64,000 nt of DNA from Agrococcus sp. SL85 (GTDB taxonomy: Bacteria > Actinomycetota > Actinomycetes > Actinomycetales > Microbacteriaceae), in assembly GCF_026625845.1 (NCBI RefSeq), contig NZ_CP113066.1:2641364-2705363 (forward strand), read 5' to 3'. The translations under genes and the position numbers were made by a program. Position 1 is the stretch's first letter. Each line of letters opens with the position of its first letter. Shown in pieces: positions 39,185-48,288 of this stretch. The notes beneath the pieces were generated by a model. It was not told where the DNA came from. It made no database searches and was given only the letters and a program-made list of their open reading frames with translations.

Positions 39185-39982
39185 TCAGGAGACGTAGGCC
39201 TTGCCGAGCTTCCAGTAGCCGGTGAAGGTGATGCGGCGCTTGTCGATGCCGCGGTCGCGCACCAGGTGGCGGCGCGCGCCCGTGGCGAGCGACTGCTCGC
39301 CGGCGTTGTAGGCGTAGCCGAGCGTCTCGGGCAGCGCGAGCCCGCGCAGCTCCTCGAGCGCCGCATGGCCCTCGCGCGCGGTGCCCCGCTCGACCCAGCG
39401 CACGTCGATGCCCGCCGGGCGCGCGATCTCCTGGACGTCGTCGCGGTGGCCCACCTCGATGACGGCGACGCCGCGAGCGTGCTCGTCGAGCGAGCCGCAG
39501 ACGCCCGCGATGGCGGGGATGACCGACTCGTCGCCGACCATGAGCACGTCGCCCTCGAGGCCGTCGTCGTTGTAGAGCAGGCCCTCGTCGAGCAGCACGG
39601 CGCGCTCGCCGCGCTCGGCGCGGAGCGCCCAGGCGGCGCCAGGGCCCGGGTCCTCGTGGCACACGAAGTCGATGTCGAGCTGGCCGTCGGCGGTGCGGAA
39701 GTCGCGCACGGTGTAGTTGCGGATCCACGGCCGCTGGCTCTCGCGCATCGCGAGGTACTGCGGGAACCACGTCGCAGGGCTCGCGGGCACGCGCAGCGCG
39801 TCCTGGCCCTCGCGGCGCATGAAGAAGCGGAACCACTGGTCGTAGCCCTGCGGGGTCATGCCCACGACGTCCTCGCCGCCGAGCGTGACGCGGCGGATGT
39901 GCGGCGAGACCTGCTGGTTGTCCAGCACCTCGAGCTCGACGAACCGCGGGGCGACCGCCGCGACGCGCTCGGGTCCTGCCAT
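39185..39982 (-). CDS. siderophore-interacting FAD/NAD(P)H reductase (ViuB/SIP family)
   Basis: This 265-residue flavoprotein has an FAD-binding beta-barrel with RNYTVRDFRTADGQLDIDFV and an NAD(P)-binding C-terminal domain (VLMVGDESVIPAIAGVCGSL, GYWKLGKAYVS). SIP proteins reduce ferric siderophores in the cytoplasm to release iron. GAGGAG precedes the ATG at 39982. An iron box (40065-40083) stands just upstream, shared with the divergent MFS gene, so expression is expected in iron-poor conditions. If the NRPS product at 24-34 kb is a siderophore, this would be its reductase; that link is inference. Confidence 0.9.
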   Translation of the reverse strand: MAGPERVAAVAPRFVELEVLDNQQVSPHIRRVTLGGEDVVGMTPQGYDQWFRFFMRREGQDALRVPASPATWFPQYLAMRESQRPWIRNYTVRDFRTADGQLDIDFVCHEDPGPGAAWALRAERGERAVLLDEGLLYNDDGLEGDVLMVGDESVIPAIAGVCGSLDEHARGVAVIEVGHRDDVQEIARPAGIDVRWVERGTAREGHAALEELRGLALPETLGYAYNAGEQSLATGARRHLVRDRGIDKRRITFTGYWKLGKAYVS

Positions 39983-40064
39983 GGTTCGCTCCTCGGGATG
40001 CCGGTGGTGTGCCATCGGGATGGCCGGCGGCCCCGCGCGCCGGCGGAGCGACGCTCCGGGCAGG

Positions 40065-40083
40065 TGAGGCAAGCCTTACCTCA
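40065..40083. promoter_or_regulatory. DtxR/IdeR-type iron box
   Basis: TGAGGCAAGCCTTACCTCA at 40065-40083 is a near-perfect inverted repeat. Its core resembles the actinobacterial DtxR/IdeR/DmdR consensus (TTAGGTTAGGCTAACCTAA type). It lies 82 bp before the reductase ATG and 106 bp before the MFS ATG, in the shared divergent promoter. Confidence 0.8.
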
Positions 40084-40189
40084 CGAGCGTAGCAACCCGC
40101 GCGCCGCGGCGCGACCTCGGCTCCGCTCGGGCCTCCAGGCCCGGACGGGCCTGGCTCCGCCTCATCTGTACCGGTATTGTCTGACAGCG

Positions 40190-41461
40190 ATGCAGCACCT
40201 CTCCCCCGCGCGGCGCACGCTCGCCCTCTTCACGCTCGCCCTCGGCGGCTTCGGCATCGGCACCACCGAGTTCGCCACCATGGGCATCCTCCCGCTCGCC
40301 GCCGCCGACCTCGTGCCCGCCTACGGCGCCGACCCGGCCGTCGGCATCGCGCAGGCCGGCCACCTCATCACCGCCTACGCCCTCGGCGTCGTCGTCGGCG
40401 CACCCACGGTGGCCGCGCTCGCCGCCCGGATGTCGCAGCGCACGCTCGTGCTGCTGCTCGTCGCCGCCTTCGCCGTCGCGAACCTCGCCTCCGGGCTCAT
40501 GCCCAGCTTCGAGCTCACCGTCGCCGCGCGCTTCCTCGCCGCGCTCCCCCACGGCGCCTACTTCGGCGTCGCCTCGCTGCTCGCCGCCCGCATCATGGGC
40601 CCGGGCCGCCAGGGCGCGGGCGTCGCGCTCGCGCTCTCTGGCCTCACGATCGCGAACGTCATCGGCGTGCCGCTCGGCACCTGGCTCGGCCAGGTCGCCG
40701 GCTGGCGCTGGACCTACGCGGGCGTCGCCGCGATCTTCCTCGTCACGCTCGTGCTCGCGTGGCGCGTGCTGCCCCACGTGCCGGGCGACCCCAGCCGCAG
40801 CGCCGCGAAGGAGCTGCGCGCCTTCCGCAGCCCGCGGCTGTGGCTCATGATCGCGGTCGCGTGCATCGGCTTCGGCGGCTTCTTCGCCGTCTACTCCTAC
40901 GCGGCCGAGCTCGTCACGCGCGCCGCGCAGCTGCCCGAGGGCGCGATCGCCTGGCTCCTCGCGACGATCGGCGTCGGCATGACCATCGGCAACGTCATCG
41001 GCGGCTGGGCCGCCGACCGCAGCCTCCGCCGCACGATCGTCGCGGGCTTCTCGGGCTTCCTCGTCGTGCTCGTGCTCTTCGCGCTGCTCGCGACCGACCC
41101 GGTCGCGCTCTTCGTGCTCGCCTTCCTCCTCGGCCTCACGAGCTCCGTGCTCATCCCCACGATCCAGGCGCGCATCATCGGCATCGCGGGCGACGCCGAG
41201 CTGCTCGGCGCGGCCACGAACCACGCCGCGTTCAACGTGGGGAACGCGCTGGGCGCCGCGCTCGGCGGCGCGGTCATCGCGGGCGGCCTCGGCTACCTCG
41301 CGCCCGCGTGGGTGGGGGCCGCGATGGCCGCGGTCGGCTTCGCGCTCGCGCTGTGGTCGATCGCGACCGATCGCCGCGGCGCGCCGGACACGGCCTCCGT
41401 GCCGGTCGTGGCGACCGTCGCGGGCCCGACGACGGCGGGCATCCGCGTCGTCGAGCGCTAG
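40190..41461 (+). CDS. MFS drug/siderophore efflux transporter (DHA1, AraJ-like)
   Basis: This 423-residue protein has twelve predicted helices. The opening LALFTLALGGFGIGTTEFATMG is the signature of the DHA1 exporters that include AraJ, CmlA-like and similar efflux pumps, followed by RFLAALPHGAYFGVASLLAA and GVPLGTWLGQVAGWRWTYAG. It is divergent from the siderophore reductase and shares its iron-box promoter, so one sensible role is secretion of a siderophore or iron-linked compound. Drug export is equally possible from sequence alone. It converges with the small HTH gene ending at 41458 (4-bp overlap of the stops). Confidence 0.88.
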   Translation: MQHLSPARRTLALFTLALGGFGIGTTEFATMGILPLAAADLVPAYGADPAVGIAQAGHLITAYALGVVVGAPTVAALAARMSQRTLVLLLVAAFAVANLASGLMPSFELTVAARFLAALPHGAYFGVASLLAARIMGPGRQGAGVALALSGLTIANVIGVPLGTWLGQVAGWRWTYAGVAAIFLVTLVLAWRVLPHVPGDPSRSAAKELRAFRSPRLWLMIAVACIGFGGFFAVYSYAAELVTRAAQLPEGAIAWLLATIGVGMTIGNVIGGWAADRSLRRTIVAGFSGFLVVLVLFALLATDPVALFVLAFLLGLTSSVLIPTIQARIIGIAGDAELLGAATNHAAFNVGNALGAALGGAVIAGGLGYLAPAWVGAAMAAVGFALALWSIATDRRGAPDTASVPVVATVAGPTTAGIRVVER

Positions 41462-41772
41462 GCCCGCCGAGCCTCGGGCGCGAGCGGGCGATCCGCGGCC
41501 GCGACGATCTCGCGCAGCGCCGCGACGTGCGCGGCGAACGCGGCGCGCCCCGCGGGCGTCAGCGAGAGCCAGTGACGCCGCGAGTCGAGCGCCCCGCGCT
41601 CCTGCAGCACATAGCCGGCGTCGACGAGCGCCGAGACCTGCTTGCTGAGCGCCGAGGGGCTGAGGCCCAGGTGCTCGCGCACGAGCGCGAGCTCCACGCT
41701 GCCGCCCGCCGCGAGCATCGCGCACAGCTGCAGCCGATGCGCAGGATGGATGACGGCGTCGAGGCCCGTCAC
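41458..41772 (-). CDS. winged-helix transcriptional regulator (MarR/ArsR-like)
   Basis: This 104-residue protein consists essentially of one winged helix: VIHPAHRLQLCAMLAAGG, the recognition region REHLGLSPSALSKQVSALV and the wing LDSRRHWLSLTPAGRAAF. This compact form regulates small membrane or resistance operons. The GTG start overlaps the stop of the upstream membrane gene (GTGA, 41769-41772), so the two are co-translated, and the regulator probably controls that operon. Confidence 0.8.
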   Translation of the reverse strand: MTGLDAVIHPAHRLQLCAMLAAGGSVELALVREHLGLSPSALSKQVSALVDAGYVLQERGALDSRRHWLSLTPAGRAAFAAHVAALREIVAAADRPLAPEARRA

Positions 41773-42209
41773 CGCGCGCCCCGCCGCTGGAGCCCCATCG
41801 CGACCGCCGCCACGAGCGTGGTCGCGGCGGCCCCCGCGAAGACCGGCCACGCGGGCCCCAGCGCGAGCGCGAGGAGCATCGTGCCGAGGGAGAGGGTCCA
41901 GGCGACGGCGAACGCGACCCGGAACCCACGGCTCGAGGGCACCGCCCAGGGGGCGCCGAGGCGCATGCCGACCAGGACGTTGGCGGCGGCGATCGCGCCG
42001 CCGACGAGGAACGGCGCGAGCGCGCCGGGGGCATCGCCCGAGGCCGCGAGGGGCGAGAGCCCGAGCAGCCCGAGCCCGAGCGCGTTGACGACGAGCAGCC
42101 AGGCCGGCCACGGGAGGTCCTGCACGGCGCGGCGCGCGCCGGCGGCGCCCTCGAGCGCCGTCCTGGCCTCGGCCGGCGAGGGGCGGGGCGCGAGCTCGTT
42201 CGTTGCCAT
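41769..42209 (-). CDS. small four-helix membrane protein
   Basis: This 146-residue protein has four predicted helices (WPAWLLVVNALGLGLLGLSP, ALAPFLVGGAIAAANVLVGM, FRVAFAVAWTLSLGTMLLAL, WPVFAGAAATTLVAAVAMGL). I do not recognise a family. It is paired with the winged-helix regulator by a GTGA overlap, a common arrangement for small regulated membrane proteins. The ATG at 42209 has no clear ribosome-binding site, and 42221 is an alternative start. The GATATGGTTT near it could be a -10-like element for a leaderless message. Confidence 0.65.
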   Translation of the reverse strand: MATNELAPRPSPAEARTALEGAAGARRAVQDLPWPAWLLVVNALGLGLLGLSPLAASGDAPGALAPFLVGGAIAAANVLVGMRLGAPWAVPSSRGFRVAFAVAWTLSLGTMLLALALGPAWPVFAGAAATTLVAAVAMGLQRRGAR

Positions 42210-42285
42210 GATGGAAACCATATCGGATGCTTTCCGCCATGGCAACGATCGACCGATCCTCGGCCCGCGGTGGCACGATCGCCGC

Positions 42286-42903
42286 GTGGCGACGACAGAC
42301 CTGAAGCGAGCGCATCCCGGCTACCGCGCGCGCCAGGACCGCTTCGACCTCCTCGAGCTGCCGCCGCAGCGAGTCGTCGCGATCGACGGCGAGGGCGACC
42401 CCAACGCGTCGCCCTCGTACCGGGACGCGCTCGCGACGCTCTTCCCGCTCGCGTACGCCCTGAAGGCGATCGGCCGGCGCGACCTCGGCGTCGACCACGT
42501 CGTGATGCCGCTCGAGGGCCTCTGGGACGCAGACGACCTCGCCTCCTTCACGACGCGGCGGGACAAGGCCGCGTGGCGCTGGACCATGCTCATCGCCCAG
42601 CCCGACTGGGTCGACGAGGAGCAGCTCGAGCGTGCGCGCGCCGAGGTCGCGGCGAGGGGTCGCGGACCGGCGTCGGCGCTCGCCCGGCTCGCGGTGCTCG
42701 ACGAGGGGCGGTGCGTGCAGACGCTGCACGTGGGCCCCTACGACGACGAGGGGCCGGTGCTCGCCGAGCTCCACGAGCGCGTGCTGCCCTCCCTCGGCCT
42801 CCGACCCGACGGGCGCCACCACGAGGTCTACCTCGGCGACGCGCGCCGCGCGGCCCCCGAGCGGCTGCGGACGATCCTGCGGCAGCCGGTCGCGCTCGCG
42901 TGA
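42286..42903 (+). CDS. GyrI-like small-molecule-binding domain protein
   Basis: This 205-residue protein has the GyrI-like beta-alpha repeat: ELPPQRVVAIDGEGDPNASPSY, DHVVMPLEGLWD, WRWTMLIAQPDWVDEEQLERA, TLHVGPYDDEGPVLAELHE and RHHEVYLGDARRAAPERLRT. Such domains bind hydrophobic or peptide-like small molecules and are often solitary. Start GTG at 42286 (then ATTDLKRAHPGYRARQ). It is divergent from the membrane protein gene. No partner gene identifies its ligand. Confidence 0.82.
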   Translation: MATTDLKRAHPGYRARQDRFDLLELPPQRVVAIDGEGDPNASPSYRDALATLFPLAYALKAIGRRDLGVDHVVMPLEGLWDADDLASFTTRRDKAAWRWTMLIAQPDWVDEEQLERARAEVAARGRGPASALARLAVLDEGRCVQTLHVGPYDDEGPVLAELHERVLPSLGLRPDGRHHEVYLGDARRAAPERLRTILRQPVALA

Positions 42904-43040
42904 CCCCCCTGCGAGGACGGCGAGCGGCGCCACGCGTGCCGAGGCTCTCGGGGACGGCCTGCGGTGCGCCGATGCCGTGCAGGACGCCGCATCCGCAGGG
43001 CCGGGCCCGAGCCGGCGCGCGCCAGTGGGATGATCGGGAC
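42904..43040. other. 137-bp gap before pyridoxal kinase
   Basis: Contains no recognised hairpin or operator and presumably holds the pdxY promoter. Confidence 0.35.
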
Positions 43041-43892
43041 ATGAGGTTCCTGTCGATCCAGTCGCACGTCGCCTACGGCCACGTCGGCAACTCCGCCGCC
43101 GTCTTCCCGCTGCAGCGCATCGGGCACGAGGTGTGGCCGGTGCTCACCGTCAACTTCTCGAACCACACGGGCTACGGCTCGTGGGGCGGCCCGCTCATCC
43201 CCGCCGACGACGTGCGCGCGGTCGTGGCGGGCATCGAGGAGCGCGGGGTGCTCGGCACCGTCGACGGCGTGCTCTCGGGCTACCTGGGCGGCGAGGAGCT
43301 CGTCGACGTCGTGGTCGACGCGGTCGCGCGCGTGAAGGCCGCGAACCCGGAGGCCACCTACACGTGCGATCCGGTGATGGGCAACGCGAAGTCGGGCTGC
43401 TTCGTGGCGCCCGCGATCCCGCCGCTCATCAAGGAGCGCGCGCTCCCCCACGCCGACATCCTGACGCCCAACCAGTTCGAGCTGGGCTTCATGACCGACA
43501 CCGAGCCCGACACCGTCGCCTCGACGCTCGAGTCCGCCGACCGCGTCCGCGACCTCGGGCCCCGCACCGTGCTCGTCACGAGCGTGCTGCGCCCCGACCG
43601 CGAGGACGGCACCATCGAGATGCTCGCCGTCGACGACGAGGGCGCGTGGATCGTGCAGACGCCGCACCTGCCGTTCAAGGCGAACGGCTCGGGCGATGTC
43701 ACGAGCGCCGTCTTCACCGCGCACTACCGCGAGACCGGCTCGGCGGCCACGGCGCTCGAGCGCACCGCGTCGAGCGTCTTCGACCTGCTCGAGGCGACCC
43801 TCGACTCCGGCGAGCGCGAGCTGCGGCTCGTGCAGGCGCAGGACGCCTTCGCCCACCCCCGCCTGCAGTTCCAGGCCCGACAGGTGCGGTAG
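43041..43892 (+). CDS. pdxY: pyridoxal kinase
   Basis: This 283-residue ribokinase-fold enzyme begins MRFLSIQSHVAYGHVGNSAA, the invariant PdxY opening with SxVxYGxVGN. VNFSNHTGYGSWGG, DPVMGNAKSGCFV, TPNQFELGFMT and FKANGSGDVTSAVF (the anion-hole GXGD region) follow. It phosphorylates pyridoxal to PLP in the salvage pathway. It is eight bases before the (p)ppGpp synthetase-like gene, so the two may be co-transcribed. Confidence 0.93.
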   Translation: MRFLSIQSHVAYGHVGNSAAVFPLQRIGHEVWPVLTVNFSNHTGYGSWGGPLIPADDVRAVVAGIEERGVLGTVDGVLSGYLGGEELVDVVVDAVARVKAANPEATYTCDPVMGNAKSGCFVAPAIPPLIKERALPHADILTPNQFELGFMTDTEPDTVASTLESADRVRDLGPRTVLVTSVLRPDREDGTIEMLAVDDEGAWIVQTPHLPFKANGSGDVTSAVFTAHYRETGSAATALERTASSVFDLLEATLDSGERELRLVQAQDAFAHPRLQFQARQVR

Positions 43893-43900
43893 CGGGGCCG

Positions 43901-44887
43901 ATGGGCGTGGAGCAGGTCGAGGTCGCCGAGCTCGAGGCGGCCGTGCGGCACGCCTACCGTGCGCGCCGGCCGCTGTGGCACGAGGCGCAGCGCGCCGTCG
44001 AGGCGTGGCTGCGCGCACTCTGCGCCGACGCCCTGCTCGGCCGCGACGAGTCGCGCCTCGACGTCGCGCCCGGGCGCATCAAGGAGCAGGACCGCACGGT
44101 CGCGAAGCTGCGGCGCCTGCTCGCGGCCGGCGAGCCCTGGCCCGCGGCGGACGCCGACGACGACCTCGCGGTCGAGCGCGTCGTGCGCGACGTCGTGGGC
44201 GTCAAGGTGCTCTGCAAGTCGGAGCGCGACCAGATGCTCTTCGACCGCCACCTCGAGGCCCAGGGCCCCGGGGCGGGGATCGCAGTGCTCGCGAAGAAGG
44301 ACTACGTGGCCGTGCCGAAGCCGAGCGGCTACCGAGCGCTGCACTACGAACTCGAGGTGGCCGTGGCCGACGGCGCCGAGCCCGTCATCGTGGAGGTGCA
44401 GGTGAAGACGCGCCTGCAGGACGCCTGGAGCGAGCTCACCCACGAGGACCTCTACAAGCCCGGCGGCGCGCTCCGCGCGGGCGAGTTCCACCAGTCGATC
44501 GCTGAGACGATGGCCAACCTGCTGCGCGAGGTCGACCGGCTCGCCGGCACGCTCGCGAGCGAGATCGAGTCGACGCTCGAGGCGCCCGCGACCCCTGCGG
44601 CGCCCGCCGCGACGAGCGGATCCGTCGCGTGGCAGCGACCGACGACCGTGCAGGTCGTCTCGACCGGGCCGCGCTTCGCGCTCGCCGTCGACGAGACCGG
44701 CCAGCGCGGCCTCATCCGCGGGCAGAACGTCCGCTCGAGCGCCGGCGCCGAGGGCTACGTCTCGGTGCAGGACTACCTGGAGGTCGGCATGACGCTGCGC
44801 GTGCAGGCCATCGAGGAGCCCGCGGGGGTCTTCTTCGTGCCCGCGGAGTCGCTCGCGCGGCTCGACGAGCGCGCCGCGGAGGACTAG
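43901..44887 (+). CDS. RelA/SpoT-domain protein with C-terminal S1-like domain
   Basis: This 328-residue protein has a RelA/SpoT synthetase-type nucleotidyltransferase domain at about residues 30-205. DDLAVERVVRDVVGVKVLCK, VPKPSGYRALHYELEV and EVQVKTRLQDAWSELTHEDL correspond to the ppGpp-synthetase core (RSH catalytic Glu and the HxxxYxxLH-like region). There is no HD hydrolase domain. Residues ~250-320 (GLIRGQNVRSSAGAEGYVSV, then VGMTLRVQAIEE) resemble an S1/OB-type RNA-binding fold. Such stand-alone synthetases with nucleic-acid-binding tails are unusual. I cannot confirm every catalytic residue, so activity is inferred. It follows pdxY directly. Confidence 0.75.
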   Translation: MGVEQVEVAELEAAVRHAYRARRPLWHEAQRAVEAWLRALCADALLGRDESRLDVAPGRIKEQDRTVAKLRRLLAAGEPWPAADADDDLAVERVVRDVVGVKVLCKSERDQMLFDRHLEAQGPGAGIAVLAKKDYVAVPKPSGYRALHYELEVAVADGAEPVIVEVQVKTRLQDAWSELTHEDLYKPGGALRAGEFHQSIAETMANLLREVDRLAGTLASEIESTLEAPATPAAPAATSGSVAWQRPTTVQVVSTGPRFALAVDETGQRGLIRGQNVRSSAGAEGYVSVQDYLEVGMTLRVQAIEEPAGVFFVPAESLARLDERAAED

Positions 44888-44888
44888 C

Positions 44889-44973
44889 GCCGCTGCCGCT
44901 GCTCCCGCCCTCGGCCGAGACGGCCTCGGCGTGCGCGGGCAGGAGGTCCGAAAGGACCTCCTGCGGCAGCGGC
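44889..44973. terminator. large nested hairpin, bidirectional terminator
   Basis: The outer arms GCCGCTGCCGC (44889-44899) and 44963-44973 are perfectly complementary. Inside is GCAGGAGGTCC-GAAA-GGACCTCCTGC (44939-44964), an 11-bp stem capped by a GAAA tetraloop. Because 44963-44964 belong to both stems, the two cannot be complete at once. The structure lies between convergent genes (synthetase and der). Confidence 0.75.
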
Positions 44974-46517
44974 TACCGCCGCTGCCGCTTCTCCCGCACA
45001 CGCATGTTGACCACGATGGGCGAGCCCTCGAAGCCGTAGTCCTCGCGCAGGCGGCGCTGGATGAAGCGGCGGTACTGCGGGTCGAGGAAGCCCGTCGTGA
45101 AGAGCACGAAGGTCGGCGGCCGCGTGCCCGCCTGCGTCGCGAACAGGATGCGCGGCTGCTTGCCCGAGCGCAGCGGGTGCGGGTGGGCGGCGACGATGTC
45201 GGCGATGAAGGCGTTGAGCTTGCCCGTGGGGATGCGCGTGTCCCACGACTCGAGCGCGAGCTCGAGCGCCGGCACGAGCTTCTCGAGGTGACGGCCCGTG
45301 CGTGCCGAGATGTTGACGCGCGGCGCCCAGTCGACGTGCGCGAGGTCCTGCTCGATCTCGCGCTCGAGGTATCGGCGGCGCTCGTCGTCGAGCTGGTCCC
45401 ACTTGTTGAAGGCGAGCACGAGCGCGCGGCCCGACTCGAGCACGAGATCGACGATGCGCACGTCCTGCTCCGAGATCGGCGCCGTCACGTCGATGAGCAC
45501 GACCGCGACCTCCGCCTTCTCGAGCGCCGCCTGCGTGCGCAGCGTCGCGTAGAAGTCGGCGCCCTGCTGCAGGTGCACGCGGCGGCGGATGCCGGCGGTG
45601 TCGACGAAGCGCCAGATGCGCCCCGCGAGCTCGATCTGCTCGTCGACCGGGTCGCGCGTCGTGCCCGCGAGCTCGTTGACGACCACGCGCTCCTCGCCCG
45701 CCGCCTTGTTCAGCAGGCTCGACTTGCCGACGTTCGGACGGCCGAGGATCGCGACGCGGCGGGGGCCGCCGATCTCCTCCTTGGCGACCTTCGAGACCTC
45801 CGGCAGCACCTCCATCGCGGCGTCGAGCAGGTCGGCGACGCCGCGGCCGTGCAGCGCCGAGACGGGGCGCGGCTCGCCGAGGCCCAGGCTCCACAGCGCC
45901 GCGGCCTCGAGGTCGTGGCGGGCGTCGTCGGACTTGTTCGCGACGAGGATCACCGGGCGGTCCGACTGGCGGAGCATGCGCACGACGTGCTCGTCGGTCG
46001 AGGTCGGACCCACGTTGACGTCGACGACGAAGAGCACGGCGTCGGCGAGCTCGACGGCGATCTCCGCCTGCTGCGCGACCGAGCGGTCGATGCCGCGCGC
46101 GTCCGGCTCCCAGCCGCCCGTGTCGACGAGCGTGAAGCGGCGGTCGAGCCACTCGGCCTTGTACGACACGCGGTCGCGCGTGACGCCCGGCGTGTCCTCG
46201 ACGACCGCCTCGCGGCGGCCGAGGATGCGGTTGACGAGCGCCGACTTGCCGACGTTCGGGCGCCCGACGATCGCGAGCACGGGCAGCGCCGGCAGCACCT
46301 GGTAGCCGTCGTCGTCGCCCTCGAGCGACTCGAGGAGCGCCGCATCCTCGTCGTCGAGCTCGTAGTCGGCGAGGCCGGCGCGGAGCGCGGAGGTGCGGGC
46401 GAGGTCGGTGTCGTCGTCCTCGAGCCGCTCGCGCGGCTCGGCGGGCAGCGCCTCGGCGGCGTCGAGCTCGTCGACGGCGTCCGCCTCGGTCTCGGGGCGG
46501 TCGTTGGTGTCAGTCAT
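44973..46517 (-). CDS. der: ribosome-assembly GTPase Der (EngA)
   Basis: This 514-residue protein carries two tandem GTPase domains: G1 [16 protein letters not shown] and [16 protein letters not shown], with G3 DTGGWEP and DTAGIRRR and G4 NKSD and NKWD. The C-terminal KH-like domain ends [16 protein letters not shown]. Der assembles the 50S ribosomal subunit. An acidic N-terminal extension of about 70 residues ([22 protein letters not shown]) precedes the first G domain, as in actinobacterial Der. Its start overlaps the end of cmk by eight bases, giving translational coupling. No AGCT lesion breaks it. Confidence 0.96.
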   Translation of the reverse strand: MTDTNDRPETEADAVDELDAAEALPAEPRERLEDDDTDLARTSALRAGLADYELDDEDAALLESLEGDDDGYQVLPALPVLAIVGRPNVGKSALVNRILGRREAVVEDTPGVTRDRVSYKAEWLDRRFTLVDTGGWEPDARGIDRSVAQQAEIAVELADAVLFVVDVNVGPTSTDEHVVRMLRQSDRPVILVANKSDDARHDLEAAALWSLGLGEPRPVSALHGRGVADLLDAAMEVLPEVSKVAKEEIGGPRRVAILGRPNVGKSSLLNKAAGEERVVVNELAGTTRDPVDEQIELAGRIWRFVDTAGIRRRVHLQQGADFYATLRTQAALEKAEVAVVLIDVTAPISEQDVRIVDLVLESGRALVLAFNKWDQLDDERRRYLEREIEQDLAHVDWAPRVNISARTGRHLEKLVPALELALESWDTRIPTGKLNAFIADIVAAHPHPLRSGKQPRILFATQAGTRPPTFVLFTTGFLDPQYRRFIQRRLREDYGFEGSPIVVNMRVREKRQRR

Positions 46518-47175
46518 GGTCCCTCGCTTCGGTGACGAGGCGCACGATGGCCTCGACCGTCTCGTCGAACGTCAGGTCGGTCGAGTCGACGACCGTCACG
46601 CCCTCGGCGGCGCTGAGGAAGTCGACGACCTTCGAGTCTGCCGCATCCCGGGCCGACAGGCGTGCGCCCACGGCCCCCTCGTCGCCGCCGACGTCGCCGA
46701 AGCGGCGCCGGATGCGCACCTCCTCGGCCGCGGTGAGCAGCACGCGCACGTCGGCGTCGGGCGCGACGACGGTCGTGATGTCGCGGCCCTCGGCCACGAT
46801 GCCGGGCTCGGCGGCGCGGATGATCTCGCGGAAGCGCACGTTCACGGCCTCCCGCACGGCGGCGACGCGCGCCACGCCGGAGACGGCGGCCGAGACGGCC
46901 TCGGTGCGGATCGCCTCGGTGACGTCGTGGCCGTCGATCGCCACCCGCTCGCCGCTCGCGTCGATCGTGAGCTCGAGCGTGCCGAGCGCGTCGAGCGCCG
47001 CGACCACGGTCGCCTCGTCGTCGGTCGAGCCGCCGCGCTCGCCCACGAGCCACGCGATCGCGCGGTAGGCGGCGCCGGTGTCGAGGAAGCGGAAGCCCAC
47101 GGCGCGCGCGACGGCGCGCGCGACGGACGACTTGCCGGAGCCCGCGGGCCCGTCGATCGCGACGACGGTGCTCAT
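46510..47175 (-). CDS. cmk: cytidylate kinase
   Basis: This 221-residue enzyme starts [20 protein letters not shown], the P-loop of Cmk. [27 protein letters not shown] and the lid [20 protein letters not shown] region follow. It phosphorylates CMP and dCMP. The ATG overlaps the tyrA stop (ATGA 47172-47175), and the stop overlaps der. The tyrA-cmk-der order is standard in actinobacteria. Confidence 0.96.
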   Translation of the reverse strand: MSTVVAIDGPAGSGKSSVARAVARAVGFRFLDTGAAYRAIAWLVGERGGSTDDEATVVAALDALGTLELTIDASGERVAIDGHDVTEAIRTEAVSAAVSGVARVAAVREAVNVRFREIIRAAEPGIVAEGRDITTVVAPDADVRVLLTAAEEVRIRRRFGDVGGDEGAVGARLSARDAADSKVVDFLSAAEGVTVVDSTDLTFDETVEAIVRLVTEARDHD

Positions 47176-48253
47176 GCGACCACCTGCCAGCCGCGCGCCT
47201 CGAGCGCCTCGTGCAGCGGGCGAACGGCCTCCGGCAGCACCGTGATCTCGGCGACGCCGAACTGCGCGCCCTCCGCGTGGTCGAGCCGCACGTCCTCGAG
47301 GTTGACCTCGGCCTCGCCGATGTCGACGAGCAGGCGCGCGAGCTCGCCGGGCCGGTCGTCGACGCGGATCTGCACGGGCACGTAGCGGGCGTGCGAGCCG
47401 TGCTTGCCGGGCAGGCGGGCGACGCCCTCGTTGCCCGCGACGAGCGCGTCGGCGAGCGCGCGGCGGCTGCCGGCCGCGTCGACGTCCTGCAGCGCGTCGA
47501 CCACGGCGGCGAGGTCGGCCTGCAGGGCGCGCAGGCCTGCTCGACGACGGCGGGCGCGTTGGCGCCGAGGATCTGGATCCAGAGCGCGGGGTCGGAGCCG
47601 GCGACGCGCGTGACGTCGCGCACGCCGCCGCCCGCGAGCCGCAGCGCCTCGTCGGGCGCGTCGGCGAGCCGCGCGCCCATGAGCGTCGAGACGAGCTGCG
47701 GCACGTGGCTGACGATCGCGACGGCGCGGTCGTGGTCCTCGGGCGTCGACTCGATGGGCACGGCGCCGAGGTCGAGGACGAGGTCGTCGACCAGGCTGCC
47801 GCGCGCGTAGGAGATCGCGTCGTGCCCGGCGATGACCCACGGGCGGCCCACGAAGAGGTCGCCGGAGCCCGCGAGGGCGCCGGAGCGCTCGCGGCCCGCC
47901 ATGGGGTGCGAGCCGAGGTAGCGCGAGACGTCGGCGCCGAGCGCGCGCAGCTGCTCGAGCGGCACGGCCTTGACGGAGGCCACGTCGGTGACGACGGCAT
48001 CCGGGAAGTCGGCGAGCTCGCGCGCGACGACCTCCGCCGTCACGTCCGGCGGCACGGCCACGACGATGAGCTCCGGCCGGTCGCCGGGCTGCGCCGGACG
48101 GCCCGCGCCGTAGTCGGCGGCGAGCCGCATCGCGGTGGGGCTCGCGTCGGCCAGCTGCACCTCGACGCCGCGGCGGGCGAGGCCGAGGCCGATCGACGTG
48201 CCGAGGAGCCCGGTGCCGACGATGCGGACGGGACCGCGGAGTCGGTGGGTCAC
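47172..48253 (-). CDS. tyrA: prephenate dehydrogenase with C-terminal ACT domain (two-base lesion)
   Basis: About 359 residues. The N-terminal Rossmann fold VRIVGTGLLGTSIGLGLARR leads into the helical domain with LGSHPMAGRERSGALAGSGDLF, the prephenate-dehydrogenase signature. An ACT regulatory domain (VPVQIRVDDRPGELARLLVD) ends the protein. It converts prephenate to 4-hydroxyphenylpyruvate in tyrosine synthesis. The frame breaks at AGGCCT 47533-47538. Replacing it with AGCT (two bases less) gives PAVVEQLRALQADLAAVVDA and restores the full protein. The GTG start has GAGGAG upstream. It overlaps cmk and follows rluB. Confidence 0.87.
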
Positions 48254-48288
48254 AGCGGTCTCCTCACCTGCTCAGCCTGTCGGCGTGC

